Both the position numbers and the translations under genes were made by a program. DNA of 64,000 bases from JAMQPK01 sp963761975. Its GTDB lineage: Bacteria > Acidobacteriota > Vicinamibacteria > Vicinamibacterales > JAMQPK01. Location: the NCBI GenBank assembly GCA_963761975.1, contig CAVXIR010000002.1, forward strand, positions 248,001 through 312,000. Reading direction: 5' to 3'. Under the pieces are notes generated by a model, which was not told the origin of the DNA, did not search any database, and saw only the letters and a list, made by a program, of their open reading frames with translations. Below, piece by piece: positions 7,693 through 16,455 of the stretch. Within the stretch, counting starts at the first letter, position 1. Every line of letters starts with the position of its first letter.

Positions 7693-9264
7693 TTAGCGCT
7701 TTATTCCGAAAGCGTAAATCGTGCCGTCGAATGTCGTGATGAACGCGCGGCCATTGGCGATCGTCAAGCCGCTGTAATGATTCCACGTCGTGATCTCGTT
7801 GCCGCTGTTCCACAGTTCGCGTCCCGTCAATGCGTCGAGGGCGTAGAGCGCCGCGCGCCGCGATCCCGGGATTCGTCGAACGCCGCCATTGCTGATGGCG
7901 CCGCCAATCTGTGCGCCTGCCGGATCGTCGAACGCGCGGTCAGGGACGATCTGCGTCGTGTCCTCTCCGCTGGCATAGGTGAAGACGATGCCGTTGGCGA
8001 CGATCGCGTGCTCGGCCATGTCCATATCGCGCGAGAGCCACTGCGGGATGAGTTGCCACTTGCCGTCGCGTTCCTCGAGCGTGTAGGCGGCCACGCCGCC
8101 GTTGATCGGGCGCGAGTGCTCGACCGGCGCCTTGAACGTGCGACTGACCGGTCCGTAGAACGGGACGACGACCCACTGACGACCCTTGCCGTCCTGCCAC
8201 GCGGCGAGCGCTCCCCATATCCCTTTGCCGTCGAACGCCTGCGCGTCGTTGCACAACAGCGGTGTCGTTTGCAGCGTGCTGCGATTGTCCGCACCGCCAA
8301 GGTCGTCGCGATCGAGCAGCCACAGCTTGCATTCCTTGCTGGTCGCGATGAGAAATTTCCGGCCTCGGTAGTCGAAGGCCACCGGTGTGACGTTCAGGTC
8401 GAGGTCGCGCCGGAACAGCCAGTTGGCGTTCGGTGGTGCAAAGTAGTCGACAAACTGGAGTTGCTTATTGACGTCAAGCTTTGCCGCGACGATCGCCGTG
8501 CCCAGGCTGTTGGTCTCGGCCGCGAACGGCGCGTCGCCGGTGCCCATGAACACGCGGCCCTCAGCGTCGATGGCGACACCGCGGCGGCCCCACATGCCGC
8601 CGCCGGCTGGCGCAAAGATGCTCGACTTCTTCGTTGCAAGATCGTAAGAAAGGAATGCGTTCGTATTGCCCCCGCATCCCTGGGCGGTGGACGTGTAGAT
8701 CACGCCGTTGAACAGATTCAATGCGTACGGCTTGCCGTTGGGACCGGCGAATTTCTCCGGCGGTGCGACGTCACCGCCAGTGGCCACGTCGAGGGTATGA
8801 AGGCGGCCGTCCCATGAGACCGCGTACATTGTGTACTTGCCCTTCGTGGGAGTCGTGGTGACGACCGGGACGGCGGTCTGCCCACCTGGACACAACGTGC
8901 TGCCGACGCCGGTCGTCACCGCGGGATAGATGCTCTCGAACTTCTTTTCCCAGATCATCTCGCCCGTGGCGACGTCCACCGCGTACAGCTCATCCGAAAT
9001 GCCGGCAAAGATCGCCAGCTCCCGCGCGCCGAGGGCCGTTGTGACGCCCGAAACGGTGAGCGGTGCAAACAGGTTGTGCATCTGCCGTGGCGTGCTGTTG
9101 ACCTTGATCTTCCACAGCAGCTTCATCGAGCTGACGTTGGCGGTGGTGAAGACTTTTTCGCTCTTCATCCAGCCGGTGCGGCCGTTGTCGACGCCTTCGC
9201 TCAGATAGTCCTCACCGAAGACGGACACACCACAGACGAGCACGAAAGCGAGCACCGATCGCAT
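7693..9264 (-). CDS. PQQ-type beta-propeller protein, secreted (paralogue 2)
   Basis: 523 residues with a signal peptide MRSVLAFVLVCGVSVFGE. It opens DYLSEGVDNGRTGWMKSEKVF, the typical first strand of PQQ-like quinoproteins in this phylum, and runs through blades such as DELYAVDVATGEMIWEKKFE, ALYALDALTGRELWNSGNEITTWNH and AFITTFDGTIYAFGIKR. The layout is colinear with the downstream gene, so the pair arose by tandem duplication. Cysteines in LCPGGQTAVP and CGGNTNAF may form a disulfide. It is probably periplasmic; substrate and cofactor cannot be deduced. It is the first gene of the two-gene operon. Confidence 0.78.
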   Translation of the reverse strand: MRSVLAFVLVCGVSVFGEDYLSEGVDNGRTGWMKSEKVFTTANVSSMKLLWKIKVNSTPRQMHNLFAPLTVSGVTTALGARELAIFAGISDELYAVDVATGEMIWEKKFESIYPAVTTGVGSTLCPGGQTAVPVVTTTPTKGKYTMYAVSWDGRLHTLDVATGGDVAPPEKFAGPNGKPYALNLFNGVIYTSTAQGCGGNTNAFLSYDLATKKSSIFAPAGGGMWGRRGVAIDAEGRVFMGTGDAPFAAETNSLGTAIVAAKLDVNKQLQFVDYFAPPNANWLFRRDLDLNVTPVAFDYRGRKFLIATSKECKLWLLDRDDLGGADNRSTLQTTPLLCNDAQAFDGKGIWGALAAWQDGKGRQWVVVPFYGPVSRTFKAPVEHSRPINGGVAAYTLEERDGKWQLIPQWLSRDMDMAEHAIVANGIVFTYASGEDTTQIVPDRAFDDPAGAQIGGAISNGGVRRIPGSRRAALYALDALTGRELWNSGNEITTWNHYSGLTIANGRAFITTFDGTIYAFGIKR

Positions 9265-9384
9265 GTTTTGATCCCTTCAATGGCGTAGGTTAGGAAGCCG
9301 TGCGGCCGCGTGTCAAGAAGAGTCGATTCGCTCGTGAATGTTTCGCCCTGCGAACCTCGCCGACATACCGTTGCAGCGTTCTAA

Positions 9385-10797
9385 TCAGCCAAGAATCTGG
9401 AGCAGCTGATTTCGAGTTGGTCCGGGTGGCGCGCTCGCGGGCATGCCCTTCAGCGCCTGCTGCGCGTCGGTCAACCGCTGTTCAACCTCAGGTCTTTCGA
9501 GAATCTGCTGCACTGGCGTGATGGTCCCGATGTACTCGAGCAGGTCGCGGAACAGGTCCGGACTCGTGGCGACCGAGGCGTAGAGCGCGCGAATGCGCCG
9601 CGCAAGCTCGCCTTGCGGTGGCGGTGACTCTCGTCCTTCTCGAATCGCCTCCATTTCGGCAAACCGCGCGCGGTCGTTCGCAATCTGCGCGTGGTACCAC
9701 GGCGCAATTTCCGCTTCCGTCCGCCGATCGAAATCCTCGACGAGCGCCCGCGGATCGCCTCCGTGCGCGCGCACCGAGTCGCGCAGTCGAAGGGCATGAA
9801 GAAATCCAACTGTCAGACCGCGGCCGGCGGAGGGATTGGTACACGCCCATGCATCGGCGACCGCAACGAAACCTGTCGCAACGGGCTTGCCCTCGACGAC
9901 GAAGCGCCGGTATCGATCGGCGATGCCGCTCATCGCAAGAACCGGCGTGATCGGCTGCCCATCGAGCCAGTGTGCGTGCAGTGGACACGCGCGGATGGTG
10001 TTCATCCACCGGTCCTCGTGACGCACATTTTTCAACGGCTGATCGCCGGTCGAGACGAAGACGGTAACCGACCACGTGTTGTTGTCGCCCGGCAGCGTCA
10101 GCAGCGAGATCGAGCCCAGCGGCGTGAGCCCAGATACCTTTCGCTGCGGCTGCGTCCCGGTGAAAAATCGCGTGTAGTAGGTGAAGCCGCAGTCCTCCTG
10201 TTCCTCGTACGGCGGACGCGCGCCGGCCGCGACGAGCCAGTGCGGGCTCCGCGACTGACGGCCCGTCGCATCGACGACGAGATCGGCGCGAAGCTCGTCG
10301 CCATCGGACGTACGAACACCGCTGATGTGTGGGATCCCGTCGACTGCGGAACGACCCGTCAGCAGCTCCTTGACCGTTGCACCGCGCCTGATCGTGACGT
10401 GTGGCGCACGCTCGGCCGCCGTTGCGAACACCCATTCACCGACGGGACGCCGCGCCGTCAACGTCCAGAGCTTCTCGTCGATCGGTCGAGGTGCGCGATC
10501 GGTGAAGAAAGGCGGAAGCGGATTCACCAGGTCGAATCGGGACGCACCAGCCCGCGCGAGCGCGTCCAGGATATCCGGCAGTTCCGCCTCGAGCAACAAA
10601 CGCAGGCCGGGCATGAAGTTGTGCGGCTGGCGAAACTGCGCCACGCCCTTACGTTCCCACCGCTCCCAGGCCGAATCGGGCGAATCAGGGATCGGATCGG
10701 CATCGCGTTCGAGCACGGTCACTTCGTGGCCGTCGCGCGCGAGCAGCAGCGCCGTGCCGAGCCCGCAGATTCCGCCACCAAGGATCAGTATGCGCAT
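9385..10797 (-). CDS. FAD-dependent oxidoreductase / monooxygenase-like protein
   Basis: 470 residues. The N-terminus MRILILGGGICGLGTALLLA is a Rossmann FAD-binding motif (GxGxxG), followed by VTVLERDAD with the acidic residue that binds ribose. VVDATGRQSRSP (about 185-196) is the middle ATG motif, and VADAWACTNPSAGRGLTVGF (about 315-334) is the second FAD motif (GD-like, here AD). The architecture is that of group A flavin monooxygenases and halogenase-like proteins. A C-terminal helical stretch may shape the active site. It is divergently transcribed from the acyl-CoA synthetase; the substrate is unknown. Confidence 0.75.
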   Translation of the reverse strand: MRILILGGGICGLGTALLLARDGHEVTVLERDADPIPDSPDSAWERWERKGVAQFRQPHNFMPGLRLLLEAELPDILDALARAGASRFDLVNPLPPFFTDRAPRPIDEKLWTLTARRPVGEWVFATAAERAPHVTIRRGATVKELLTGRSAVDGIPHISGVRTSDGDELRADLVVDATGRQSRSPHWLVAAGARPPYEEQEDCGFTYYTRFFTGTQPQRKVSGLTPLGSISLLTLPGDNNTWSVTVFVSTGDQPLKNVRHEDRWMNTIRACPLHAHWLDGQPITPVLAMSGIADRYRRFVVEGKPVATGFVAVADAWACTNPSAGRGLTVGFLHALRLRDSVRAHGGDPRALVEDFDRRTEAEIAPWYHAQIANDRARFAEMEAIREGRESPPPQGELARRIRALYASVATSPDLFRDLLEYIGTITPVQQILERPEVEQRLTDAQQALKGMPASAPPGPTRNQLLQILG

Positions 10798-10971
10798 GGG
10801 GCTACCAGCTCGAAGTGTAGCGGATCCACCGACTCCTGCAGGTCGGCGACACGCATGAACATTGATTCGGCTCTGTTACGAACCTCTGGTAAACTCGCCC
10901 GCCGTTACGGCGCACGGCAAACCCCGTAGGACGCTGACTCCGGCCGGTGTCAGTCACCCAGGAGGCCTCAC

Positions 10972-12936
10972 ATGTCACAGCCCGACGTCGAAGCACTGCG
11001 GATGATTCAGCAAAGCCGGCTGCACTATCCGGATTTAGAGAAGATGCGCCGGACCAACTGCGGAAGCGCCGAGGCGTTTCAGGCGCTGTTGCGCAAGTCT
11101 CTGGAGAACCCGGCGGAATTCTGGTCAGACGTGGCTGGCGAGCTCGAGTGGCTCCGCCGCTGGGACACCGTCTGCGAAGGCGGCTTCCCGCACTTTCGCT
11201 TCTTCGTCGGCGGCGTGAGCAATCCGACGCTCAGTCTGCTCGACCGGCACCTGACGCGTGGGGCCGACAATCGACTGGCCCTCATTTGGGAGGGCGAGAA
11301 CTTCGAATCAAAATTTCTCACATATCGAATGCTCAGCATCGAAGTGAACAAGTTTGCGAACGTCCTGAAGAAGTGTGGCGTCCGCAAGGGTGACACCGTG
11401 GCAATGTTCACGCCGAATCTCGCCGAGACGGCGATTGCCGTTCTCGCGTGCTTTCGCATCGGCGCGATCTTCAATACCGTGTTCTCCGGGTTCTCGGCGC
11501 GTGCACTGCGCGATCGCCTCGAGAGCTATGAACCGAAGGTCGTCATCACGGCGAATTACGCCCTCCGGCGTGGAAGCGAGATTCCGCTGAAAGACAAGGT
11601 CGACGAAGCGATCGAGGGTCTGCCATCGGTTGAGGCCGTAGTCGTCATCGAGCGCGGGAAGCGAACAACGCAGATGCGCGACGGCCGCGACTTCTGGTGG
11701 CACGAGCTGATGCTCGGTGCTTCGACCGAGTGTCCGGCGGAACCGATGGAAGCCAACGAGCCCGGCATCGTCTTTTACACAAGCGGCACGACGGGCAAGC
11801 CGAAGGGCATCGTGCACTCGGCGATGGCGTTCGTCGTGAACAACTACGTGTACGCCAAGTACCACATGGACCATCACTCGAACGACGTCCTGTGGTGCAC
11901 GGCCGACATCGGCTGGCTGACGATGCACATCTGGGGGATCGTGGGGGCGCTCGCCAATGGCGTCACGACAATCATGTTCGAAGGGGCACTCGACTACCCG
12001 TCGCCGGCACGGTTCTATCAAATCGTCGACAAGTACCGTGTCAACAAGATCTTCACGGCGCCAACGGCCATTCGAATGCTGATGCGATACGGCGACGAGG
12101 TGATGGCGCCCTACGATCTGTCGTCGCTCGAAGTCGTCGGCGTCGTCGGTGAGCCGCTCAACCCGGAGGCGTGGCACTGGACGCACGACCATCTCGGCGG
12201 AGGGCGCGTGTGTGTCAACAATACCTGGGGCCAGACCGAGCTTGCCGGATGTCCGCTCGCCGGCGCGGCCTGGCTGACGCCCATGAAACCAGGCTCGTGC
12301 GGGTCCTCGTTTCTCGGCGCCGAAGCCGATATCGTGGATGACGAGGGACGCACACTTCCGCCCAACGTCGTCGGCAATCTGGTGCTGCGCCGGCCGTTTC
12401 CGATGATGCTGCGGACGTTGTGGAACGAGCCCGAGCGTTACGTGCGCGAGTACTTCTCTCAGGTGCCAGGCTGTTATTTCACGCACGATGCCGCCGTGAA
12501 GGACGACGACGGACACTTCTGGGTCATCGGCCGCCTCGACGACGTCATCAACGTGGCCGGCCATCGTCTCAGCACGATGGAAATGGAAAGCGCCATCATG
12601 GAGTGTGCCGGCGTGGCGGAAGCCGCCGTTGTCGGCGCTGTCGATGACATCAAGGGCCTCGTGCCGGCCGCATTCGTGACGTTGAGAGCGGGGGAGTCGC
12701 CGTCGGCCGAGCTCAGCGCTGCGATCAAACAGCAGGTAGCGGAGGTGATCGGCAAGATCGCCATACCAGGACATGTGTTCTTCACTGACGGGCTGCCGAA
12801 AACGCCCAGCGGCAAAATCATGCGGCGCCTGCTGAAGGAGATTCTGGAAAAGGGCGACGTGCTGTCCGATACGACGGCACTGGAAGATCGGTCGTCGATC
12901 GAGAAGCTCAAGGCAACGGTAAGAGCCTCGGTATGA
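10972..12936 (+). CDS. Acyl-CoA synthetase, acetate/propionate--CoA ligase-like
   Basis: 654 residues from an ATG with AGGAGG six bases upstream. An N-terminal acetyl-CoA-synthetase cap (AEFWSDVAGELEWLRRWD, residues 43-60) precedes the adenylation domain. The P-loop YTSGTTGKPKGIVHS is at about 269-283, WCTADIGWLTMHIWGIVG at about 306-323, the adenine-binding segment NTWGQTELAG near 418, and the hinge and catalytic lysine are in GRLDDVINVAGHRLSTMEME and PKTPSGKIMRR (K at about 615). These enzymes make acyl-AMP and then acyl-CoA in the cytoplasm. The aromatic and Thr residues around the acyl pocket fit a short-chain acid, but acetate versus propionate is not decided. Confidence 0.88.
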   Translation: MSQPDVEALRMIQQSRLHYPDLEKMRRTNCGSAEAFQALLRKSLENPAEFWSDVAGELEWLRRWDTVCEGGFPHFRFFVGGVSNPTLSLLDRHLTRGADNRLALIWEGENFESKFLTYRMLSIEVNKFANVLKKCGVRKGDTVAMFTPNLAETAIAVLACFRIGAIFNTVFSGFSARALRDRLESYEPKVVITANYALRRGSEIPLKDKVDEAIEGLPSVEAVVVIERGKRTTQMRDGRDFWWHELMLGASTECPAEPMEANEPGIVFYTSGTTGKPKGIVHSAMAFVVNNYVYAKYHMDHHSNDVLWCTADIGWLTMHIWGIVGALANGVTTIMFEGALDYPSPARFYQIVDKYRVNKIFTAPTAIRMLMRYGDEVMAPYDLSSLEVVGVVGEPLNPEAWHWTHDHLGGGRVCVNNTWGQTELAGCPLAGAAWLTPMKPGSCGSSFLGAEADIVDDEGRTLPPNVVGNLVLRRPFPMMLRTLWNEPERYVREYFSQVPGCYFTHDAAVKDDDGHFWVIGRLDDVINVAGHRLSTMEMESAIMECAGVAEAAVVGAVDDIKGLVPAAFVTLRAGESPSAELSAAIKQQVAEVIGKIAIPGHVFFTDGLPKTPSGKIMRRLLKEILEKGDVLSDTTALEDRSSIEKLKATVRASV

Positions 12937-13001
12937 CCTGTGCGCCATTCGATGCCTGACATCGATTCTGTACTTCTGTCAGACGCCTCATATCAGACAA
13001 T

Positions 13002-13060
13002 GCGACGATGACGTTCGCGAAACGCTGATTGCAGACTGCCGACTACTGACCTCGAGCGCA
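13002..13060. repeat. Dispersed intergenic repeat, copy A
   Basis: GCGACGATGACGTTCGCGAA and the following CGCTGATTGCAGACTGCCGA recur, with a 7-base deletion and a few substitutions, at 16326-16377 as GCGACGATGACCTTCACGAA and GCGCTGATTGCCGACTGCTG. The two copies have the same orientation and bracket the lipoprotein and isomerase genes. The interval 12937-13179 holds nothing else recognisable except the element at 13061-13092. Confidence 0.65.
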
Positions 13061-13092
13061 TGACAGTTTCGCGCTCCAGTTCCCGCCTATGT
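13061..13092 (+). repeat. Upstream element shared with the next lipoprotein gene, copy 1
   Basis: TGACAGTTTCGCGCTCCAGT followed by TCCCGCCTATGT matches 25 of 32 bases of TGACAGTTTCGGGCCCTGTT followed by TCCCGCCTACAT at 13695-13726. One copy precedes each of the two frameshifted lipoprotein genes. It may be a promoter duplicated with the gene; no clear -10/-35 pair is visible. Confidence 0.5.
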
Positions 13093-13179
13093 GATCAGAG
13101 CGGTTGCTCCTTCACGGCAACGACATCGAAATAGTTGCCGCGGTCGCGTGCCTCTCTGAAATCGGAATTGGAGGTCGGC

Positions 13180-13651
13180 GTGCGCGTTCTCGCTGCGTTT
13201 GTGCTCGTGTCTTCGCTCGGATGCCTTTCGGCGTGTGAGGAACATCCGTTGCCGACGAGAGTGCCGGCGCCGTTGGCCGCTGCGCTTGTGATTGAGCGGC
13301 TGTCAATACAGGTGTATGCGGTCCGTGGGTCTGGGAGTTTCCTTTACGAACCCAAATTTCAACTGCGGGAAACAAGCGGCAAGAGCGGCGCCACGGTCCA
13401 AGACATTTTCGTGGGATTCCCCAGCGGAGGAGGAGACCACGCAGGTACTGGCTGCCGGTCGGATACCCTTCGCGTCCCGCCTGGCGGAGTGCTCGATGCC
13501 TTTTATACCGACCGGTCACAGCGAACTGAGTTACTGCACTCCTGGGACTGGCGGTTCTGCCGAAACTCCAGAACTTGTGGTGGTCGTGACCTTCACCGAC
13601 GACGCCGGCCGCAGTGGCACGGTTCGGGCTACAGCCATAGGTTCGAGATAG
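13180..13651 (+). pseudogene. Lipoprotein gene 1, single frameshift
   Basis: The start GTG at 13180 has GGAGGT four bases upstream. Residues 1-20 are a lipoprotein signal with lipobox LSAC (VLVSSLGCLSACEEHP). The frame carries a small beta-rich domain (IQVYAVRGSGSFLYEPKFQLRE, ATVQDIFVGFPSGGG, TLRVPPGGVLDAFYTD) and then turns into unrelated Arg/Trp-rich sequence. The next frame over continues sensibly as HSELSYCTPGTGG and PELVVVVTFTDDAGRSGTVRATA up to the TAG at 13649. Removing one C from GACCGG at 13509-13514 restores FYTDGHSELSYCTPG. The product would be an about 157-residue outer-membrane or periplasmic lipoprotein, a paralogue of the next gene. This is either a true null mutation or a one-base assembly error. 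Confidence 0.6.
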
Positions 13652-13694
13652 TTCGATGACGGCGGGCGAATCAGGGATGGCGCCTGATGCGTTG

Positions 13695-13726
13695 TGACAG
13701 TTTCGGGCCCTGTTTCCCGCCTACAT
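13695..13726 (+). repeat. Upstream element shared with the previous lipoprotein gene, copy 2
   Basis: This second copy of the element lies only 14 bases before the ATG at 13740, whereas copy 1 lies about 90 bases before its gene, so the spacing is not conserved. This argues that the element moved with a duplicated block rather than acting at a fixed distance. Confidence 0.45.
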
Positions 13727-13739
13727 AGACAGGGTCCTG

Positions 13740-14225
13740 ATGCGTGCGCTCTGCAGCGTTGTTCTCTCAGTGATCATCATCGCCGGGTGTCAGACACCCA
13801 CGTTGCCTACTGCCTCATGGGCCGCGGCAATACCGCGACGCCGGCAATTGAACCGCCCGCGATTCCCACGCTGGAAATACGAAACGCGTCCCCGATTGAG
13901 CGCGTCGTCGGGCACGGCGAATACAAGTTTTCCTACATCCTGCGGTTCAATATCGCCGAGACGGGTGGCGCTCGAGGCGCCTTCATCGATCGCATCGAGA
14001 CCTGGATTCTCAATGAACGAAGCGAGACGGTCGACTCTGATTGCTGGGGAACATGGTCGATGAGAGTGGGGGCTGGTGGCATGCTTCGCGTCGACGAAAG
14101 TCTCGAGTACCTGCGCTCCCTCCGCGTCGAGTCGCGAACCGGTGGCCGAGGTCACGATCGAGGTGTGGTTCTACGACGGGTTGAACGCCGGCCGCGCACG
14201 GGCAGTCGCGCCGGTGAGGAGGTAA
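13740..14225 (+). pseudogene. Lipoprotein gene 2, two frameshifts
   Basis: The ATG at 13740 starts MRALCSVVLSVIIIAGC, a lipoprotein signal with lipobox IAGC. After about 25 codons the sensible reading moves to another frame (PAIPTLEIRNASPIERVVG, YKFSYILRFNIAETGGARG, IETWILNERSETVDSDCWG, MRVGAGGMLRVDESLEY), and after about 14110 it returns to the first frame (TCAPS, then PVAEVTIEVWFYDGLNAG up to the TAA at 14223-14225). Middle and C-terminal parts align with lipoprotein 1 (GGVLDAFYTD with GGMLRVDESL; VVVVTFTDDAGRSG with VTIEVWFYDGLNAG). The two one-base shifts cancel in sum. Its final codons GTGAGGAGG double as the ribosome-binding site of the next gene. Confidence 0.6.
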
Positions 14226-14228
14226 CGC

Positions 14229-15020
14229 GTGCGGATTTTTGTTGTCGTCGCGATTGGGTTATTGACTGGATGCCTCGCCGCGTGTGAGCCAACGGCCTCG
14301 CCCATCAGCCGGATTCCGCGGCCGACCGCACCGACACCGCCGTCCACCACAGACCCCGCACCATCACCCGGCCCGCTTCAAACGTTTCGGCGCACCATCA
14401 TTGGGACCGTACGCGGAGCGAACGGCGGTCCACTCGGAGGGGTCGAAATCGACGGCTGGCTTGGCGGTCGCCCCAATGCCGAACCAGTCGCGGTGACAGC
14501 GGCGGACGGTACGTTCCGGATTGAAGGGACGGTCTATGAAACGCTATCGTTTCGCAAAATCGGTTACGAACATCGAGGATGGAACATTCCTCGACGCTTG
14601 ATTCCCGAAGCGTCGCTTTCCATCGCCGAGACACTGCAGCCGTATCTGCTGATGGCGGCAGGCGAGCGCTTTTCGAGCGTCCTGACCGCCGATGATGTGT
14701 CTTACCCTGACGCCCACAGTCATCCCTGGGACACTATTTCCGGCTGCGTTCACTGCAAGCTCATCCACGTGGCGGGAGCCGACGCCGGCGCCACGTTGAA
14801 ACTCTCCTGGTCGGGCTCGATGCCGCTCACGCTCTGGGCAGGCACAACGGGCGGCTATTGGGGTCACGACGTTTACGCGTTTGCTCCTGGTGAGTCCGAG
14901 ATCGTCGTGTCAACCGAGTGGGAGGTCAACGCCGTGCTGATTGGGATCAATCCATTGAGCGTCGCGTCCCGGCCGCTGACCGAGCCCGTCACCTTCACAC
15001 TGTCAGTAGAGAAAAGATAA
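14229..15020 (+). CDS. Lipoprotein 3 with carboxypeptidase-regulatory-like domain
   Basis: 263 residues from the GTG at 14229, with GAGGAGG six bases upstream inside the end of the preceding frame. Lipobox LAAC at about 15-18 (LLTGCLAACEP), then a Pro/Thr linker (30-55) and a domain beginning RTIIGTVRGANGGPLGGVEI and ending in DGTFRIEGTVYETLSFRK: the seven-stranded carboxypeptidase-regulatory sandwich, common in exported proteins of this phylum. The C-terminal half has CVHCKLIHVAGADAG and LKLSWSGSMPLTLWAG, a second beta domain of the kind used for pre-peptidase C-terminal folds. It is probably anchored in the outer membrane and extends into the periplasm. Unlike its two upstream neighbours it is intact. 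Confidence 0.7.
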   Translation: MRIFVVVAIGLLTGCLAACEPTASPISRIPRPTAPTPPSTTDPAPSPGPLQTFRRTIIGTVRGANGGPLGGVEIDGWLGGRPNAEPVAVTAADGTFRIEGTVYETLSFRKIGYEHRGWNIPRRLIPEASLSIAETLQPYLLMAAGERFSSVLTADDVSYPDAHSHPWDTISGCVHCKLIHVAGADAGATLKLSWSGSMPLTLWAGTTGGYWGHDVYAFAPGESEIVVSTEWEVNAVLIGINPLSVASRPLTEPVTFTLSVEKR

Positions 15021-15249
15021 TATCGCGCTCGTGACCGCGTGCTGCGCCGGCAGGTTGCGATCATGATCGTTCCGAGCACCTTTGACGTGATCTGTCATTC
15101 GCCGATCCGATCCGCCTCGTCGACGGAACCAAGCCTACTTCTTCATCGCGACGACGTTCTTGACGAGTCAGTCGCGCGCGGTCTGTGCTGCGTCGCCGCA
15201 AGAGCTTCGGTAACGCGCTGTGGGCCGGAGCCCGCAGGCCAGGAAGGGA

Positions 15250-16185
15250 TCAGGCCGCGAAAATCGGCGAGAGGCGGTCCCACATGAGCTGGGCCGTAGC
15301 GACGGGATCGTAGCCGGGCTGGCCGAACACGTCGGTGCTCACCTCGACCACGATGGGTCCTTGATATCCCACTTCGGCCATCGTCTTCAGGAAGAGTGCG
15401 TAGTCTACTCCACCGTCTCCAGGGAGAACGAAGCGGTGGTCCGGAGGCTTGCCGACGGTGTCCTTGATGTGGACGAAGCCGGCGCGCGGGGCAACTTGAC
15501 GGATAGTCTCTTCGAGTCCGAGACCGAAGGCCATGAAGTGGCCGTAGTCATAGACTCCCTTCATACGTGGATGATTGACCTGGTCCAGCATCCAGAGCAG
15601 CTGTTCGGGACGCCCCATCGTCTGCTTGGAGTGCGGCTTGATACAGAAGGTAACGTCGAGCTCATCGAGCTTGCTGGCCCATGTGGCGAGCTCCTCAGCC
15701 ATGGCTTCGCGGCGCTCCATCCAGGTGCCGGGCCGGCCGCCAATGGGCGTCTGGATCAAGGCGGGTGCTCCGGGTGAGCATTCGTGTGCCATCTCTGCGG
15801 CGGCACGGAGCCGCTCGAGATTCTGCTCGGTCGTGACATTCGAGGCTGGCTGCATCCCCTCCATGACATCAACGAGCGTGAGCCCCAGATCGCCGAGCCG
15901 TTGGCGGATCTCGGTGCGGTTGGCACGCGTGAGCAGGCGGGGCTCGGTATTCCACCCCGAACGCAGGGTGATTTCGGCGTGTTTGTACCCGATGCGGGCA
16001 ATGTGTCCGAGGCCCTCCATATAGGGGAGATCGCGCATGCCGTAGAGTCCGTAGCCGACCTGGTACCGGGTGCGCTGGGCGAAGCTGATCGTCGGATTTG
16101 CCGCCAGCGCCGCAAACGTGGCGCCCGCGCCGCTCAGACGCTTAATCGCATCTCGCCGCGTGATTGCCCGAGTATCCTGAAACAT
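15250..16185 (-). CDS. Tat-exported sugar phosphate isomerase/epimerase-like TIM-barrel protein
   Basis: 311 residues. A twin-arginine signal is visible at residues 8-33 (TRRDAIKRLSGAGATFAALA). The mature part is a xylose-isomerase-like TIM barrel: YQVGYGLYGMRDLPYMEGLG, the Glu in YKHAEITLRSGW, VTFCIKPHSKQTM, the metal-site segment GVYDYGHFMAFG, HIKDTVGK and GPIVVEVSTDVFG near the end. Family members isomerise or epimerise sugars or inositol derivatives with a divalent metal; the Tat signal puts this one in the periplasm. The start has GGGGGAAG upstream. The interval 15021-15249 at its 3' end shows nothing I can name. Confidence 0.82.
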   Translation of the reverse strand: MFQDTRAITRRDAIKRLSGAGATFAALAANPTISFAQRTRYQVGYGLYGMRDLPYMEGLGHIARIGYKHAEITLRSGWNTEPRLLTRANRTEIRQRLGDLGLTLVDVMEGMQPASNVTTEQNLERLRAAAEMAHECSPGAPALIQTPIGGRPGTWMERREAMAEELATWASKLDELDVTFCIKPHSKQTMGRPEQLLWMLDQVNHPRMKGVYDYGHFMAFGLGLEETIRQVAPRAGFVHIKDTVGKPPDHRFVLPGDGGVDYALFLKTMAEVGYQGPIVVEVSTDVFGQPGYDPVATAQLMWDRLSPIFAA

Positions 16186-16325
16186 GCTTCCCCCGAACTA
16201 AGGGACAGTGGTGCGCATGCCGCTAGGCCGGCCAGTTCCACCATTCCCCCGTCGATAGCGCTGATAAGACCGCAGTGACGGCGATTTTCCGCAGGTTGGC
16301 GGCCCATCGCAAGCGAAAACAAAGC

Positions 16326-16377
16326 GCGACGATGACCTTCACGAAGCGCTGATTGCCGACTGCTGACTTCGAGCACA
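16326..16377. repeat. Dispersed intergenic repeat, copy B
   Basis: This is the second copy of the element at 13002-13060, same orientation, shorter by seven bases. Only about 20 bases separate it from the palindromic repeat at 16400, so the gap between the isomerase and the receptor is made mostly of repeats. Confidence 0.65.
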
Positions 16378-16399
16378 GGATTTCAGTTGCAACGCATGT

Positions 16400-16425
16400 G
16401 GCAGGGCTACAGCCCTGCGCTACCC
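16400..16425 (-). repeat. Dispersed palindromic repeat, copy 2 (inverted)
   Basis: GGCAGGGCTACAGCCCTGCG followed by CTACCC is the inverse of copy 1 at 5352-5389, with a TACA instead of TTTA loop. It lies 30 bases from the 3' end of the TonB receptor gene, on the side where a transcription terminator is expected. Confidence 0.75.
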
Positions 16426-16455
16426 AAGGGGGAGCGCTTGCACGCCGTTCCCAAA

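Noticed and set aside
9691..10929. 412-codon plus-strand frame
   Set aside because: It is antisense to the FAD oxidoreductase, whose FAD motifs are clear.
11308..12948. 546-codon minus-strand frame
   Set aside because: It is antisense to the acyl-CoA synthetase, is rich in His/Arg/Asp as expected from GC codon bias, and has no family resemblance.
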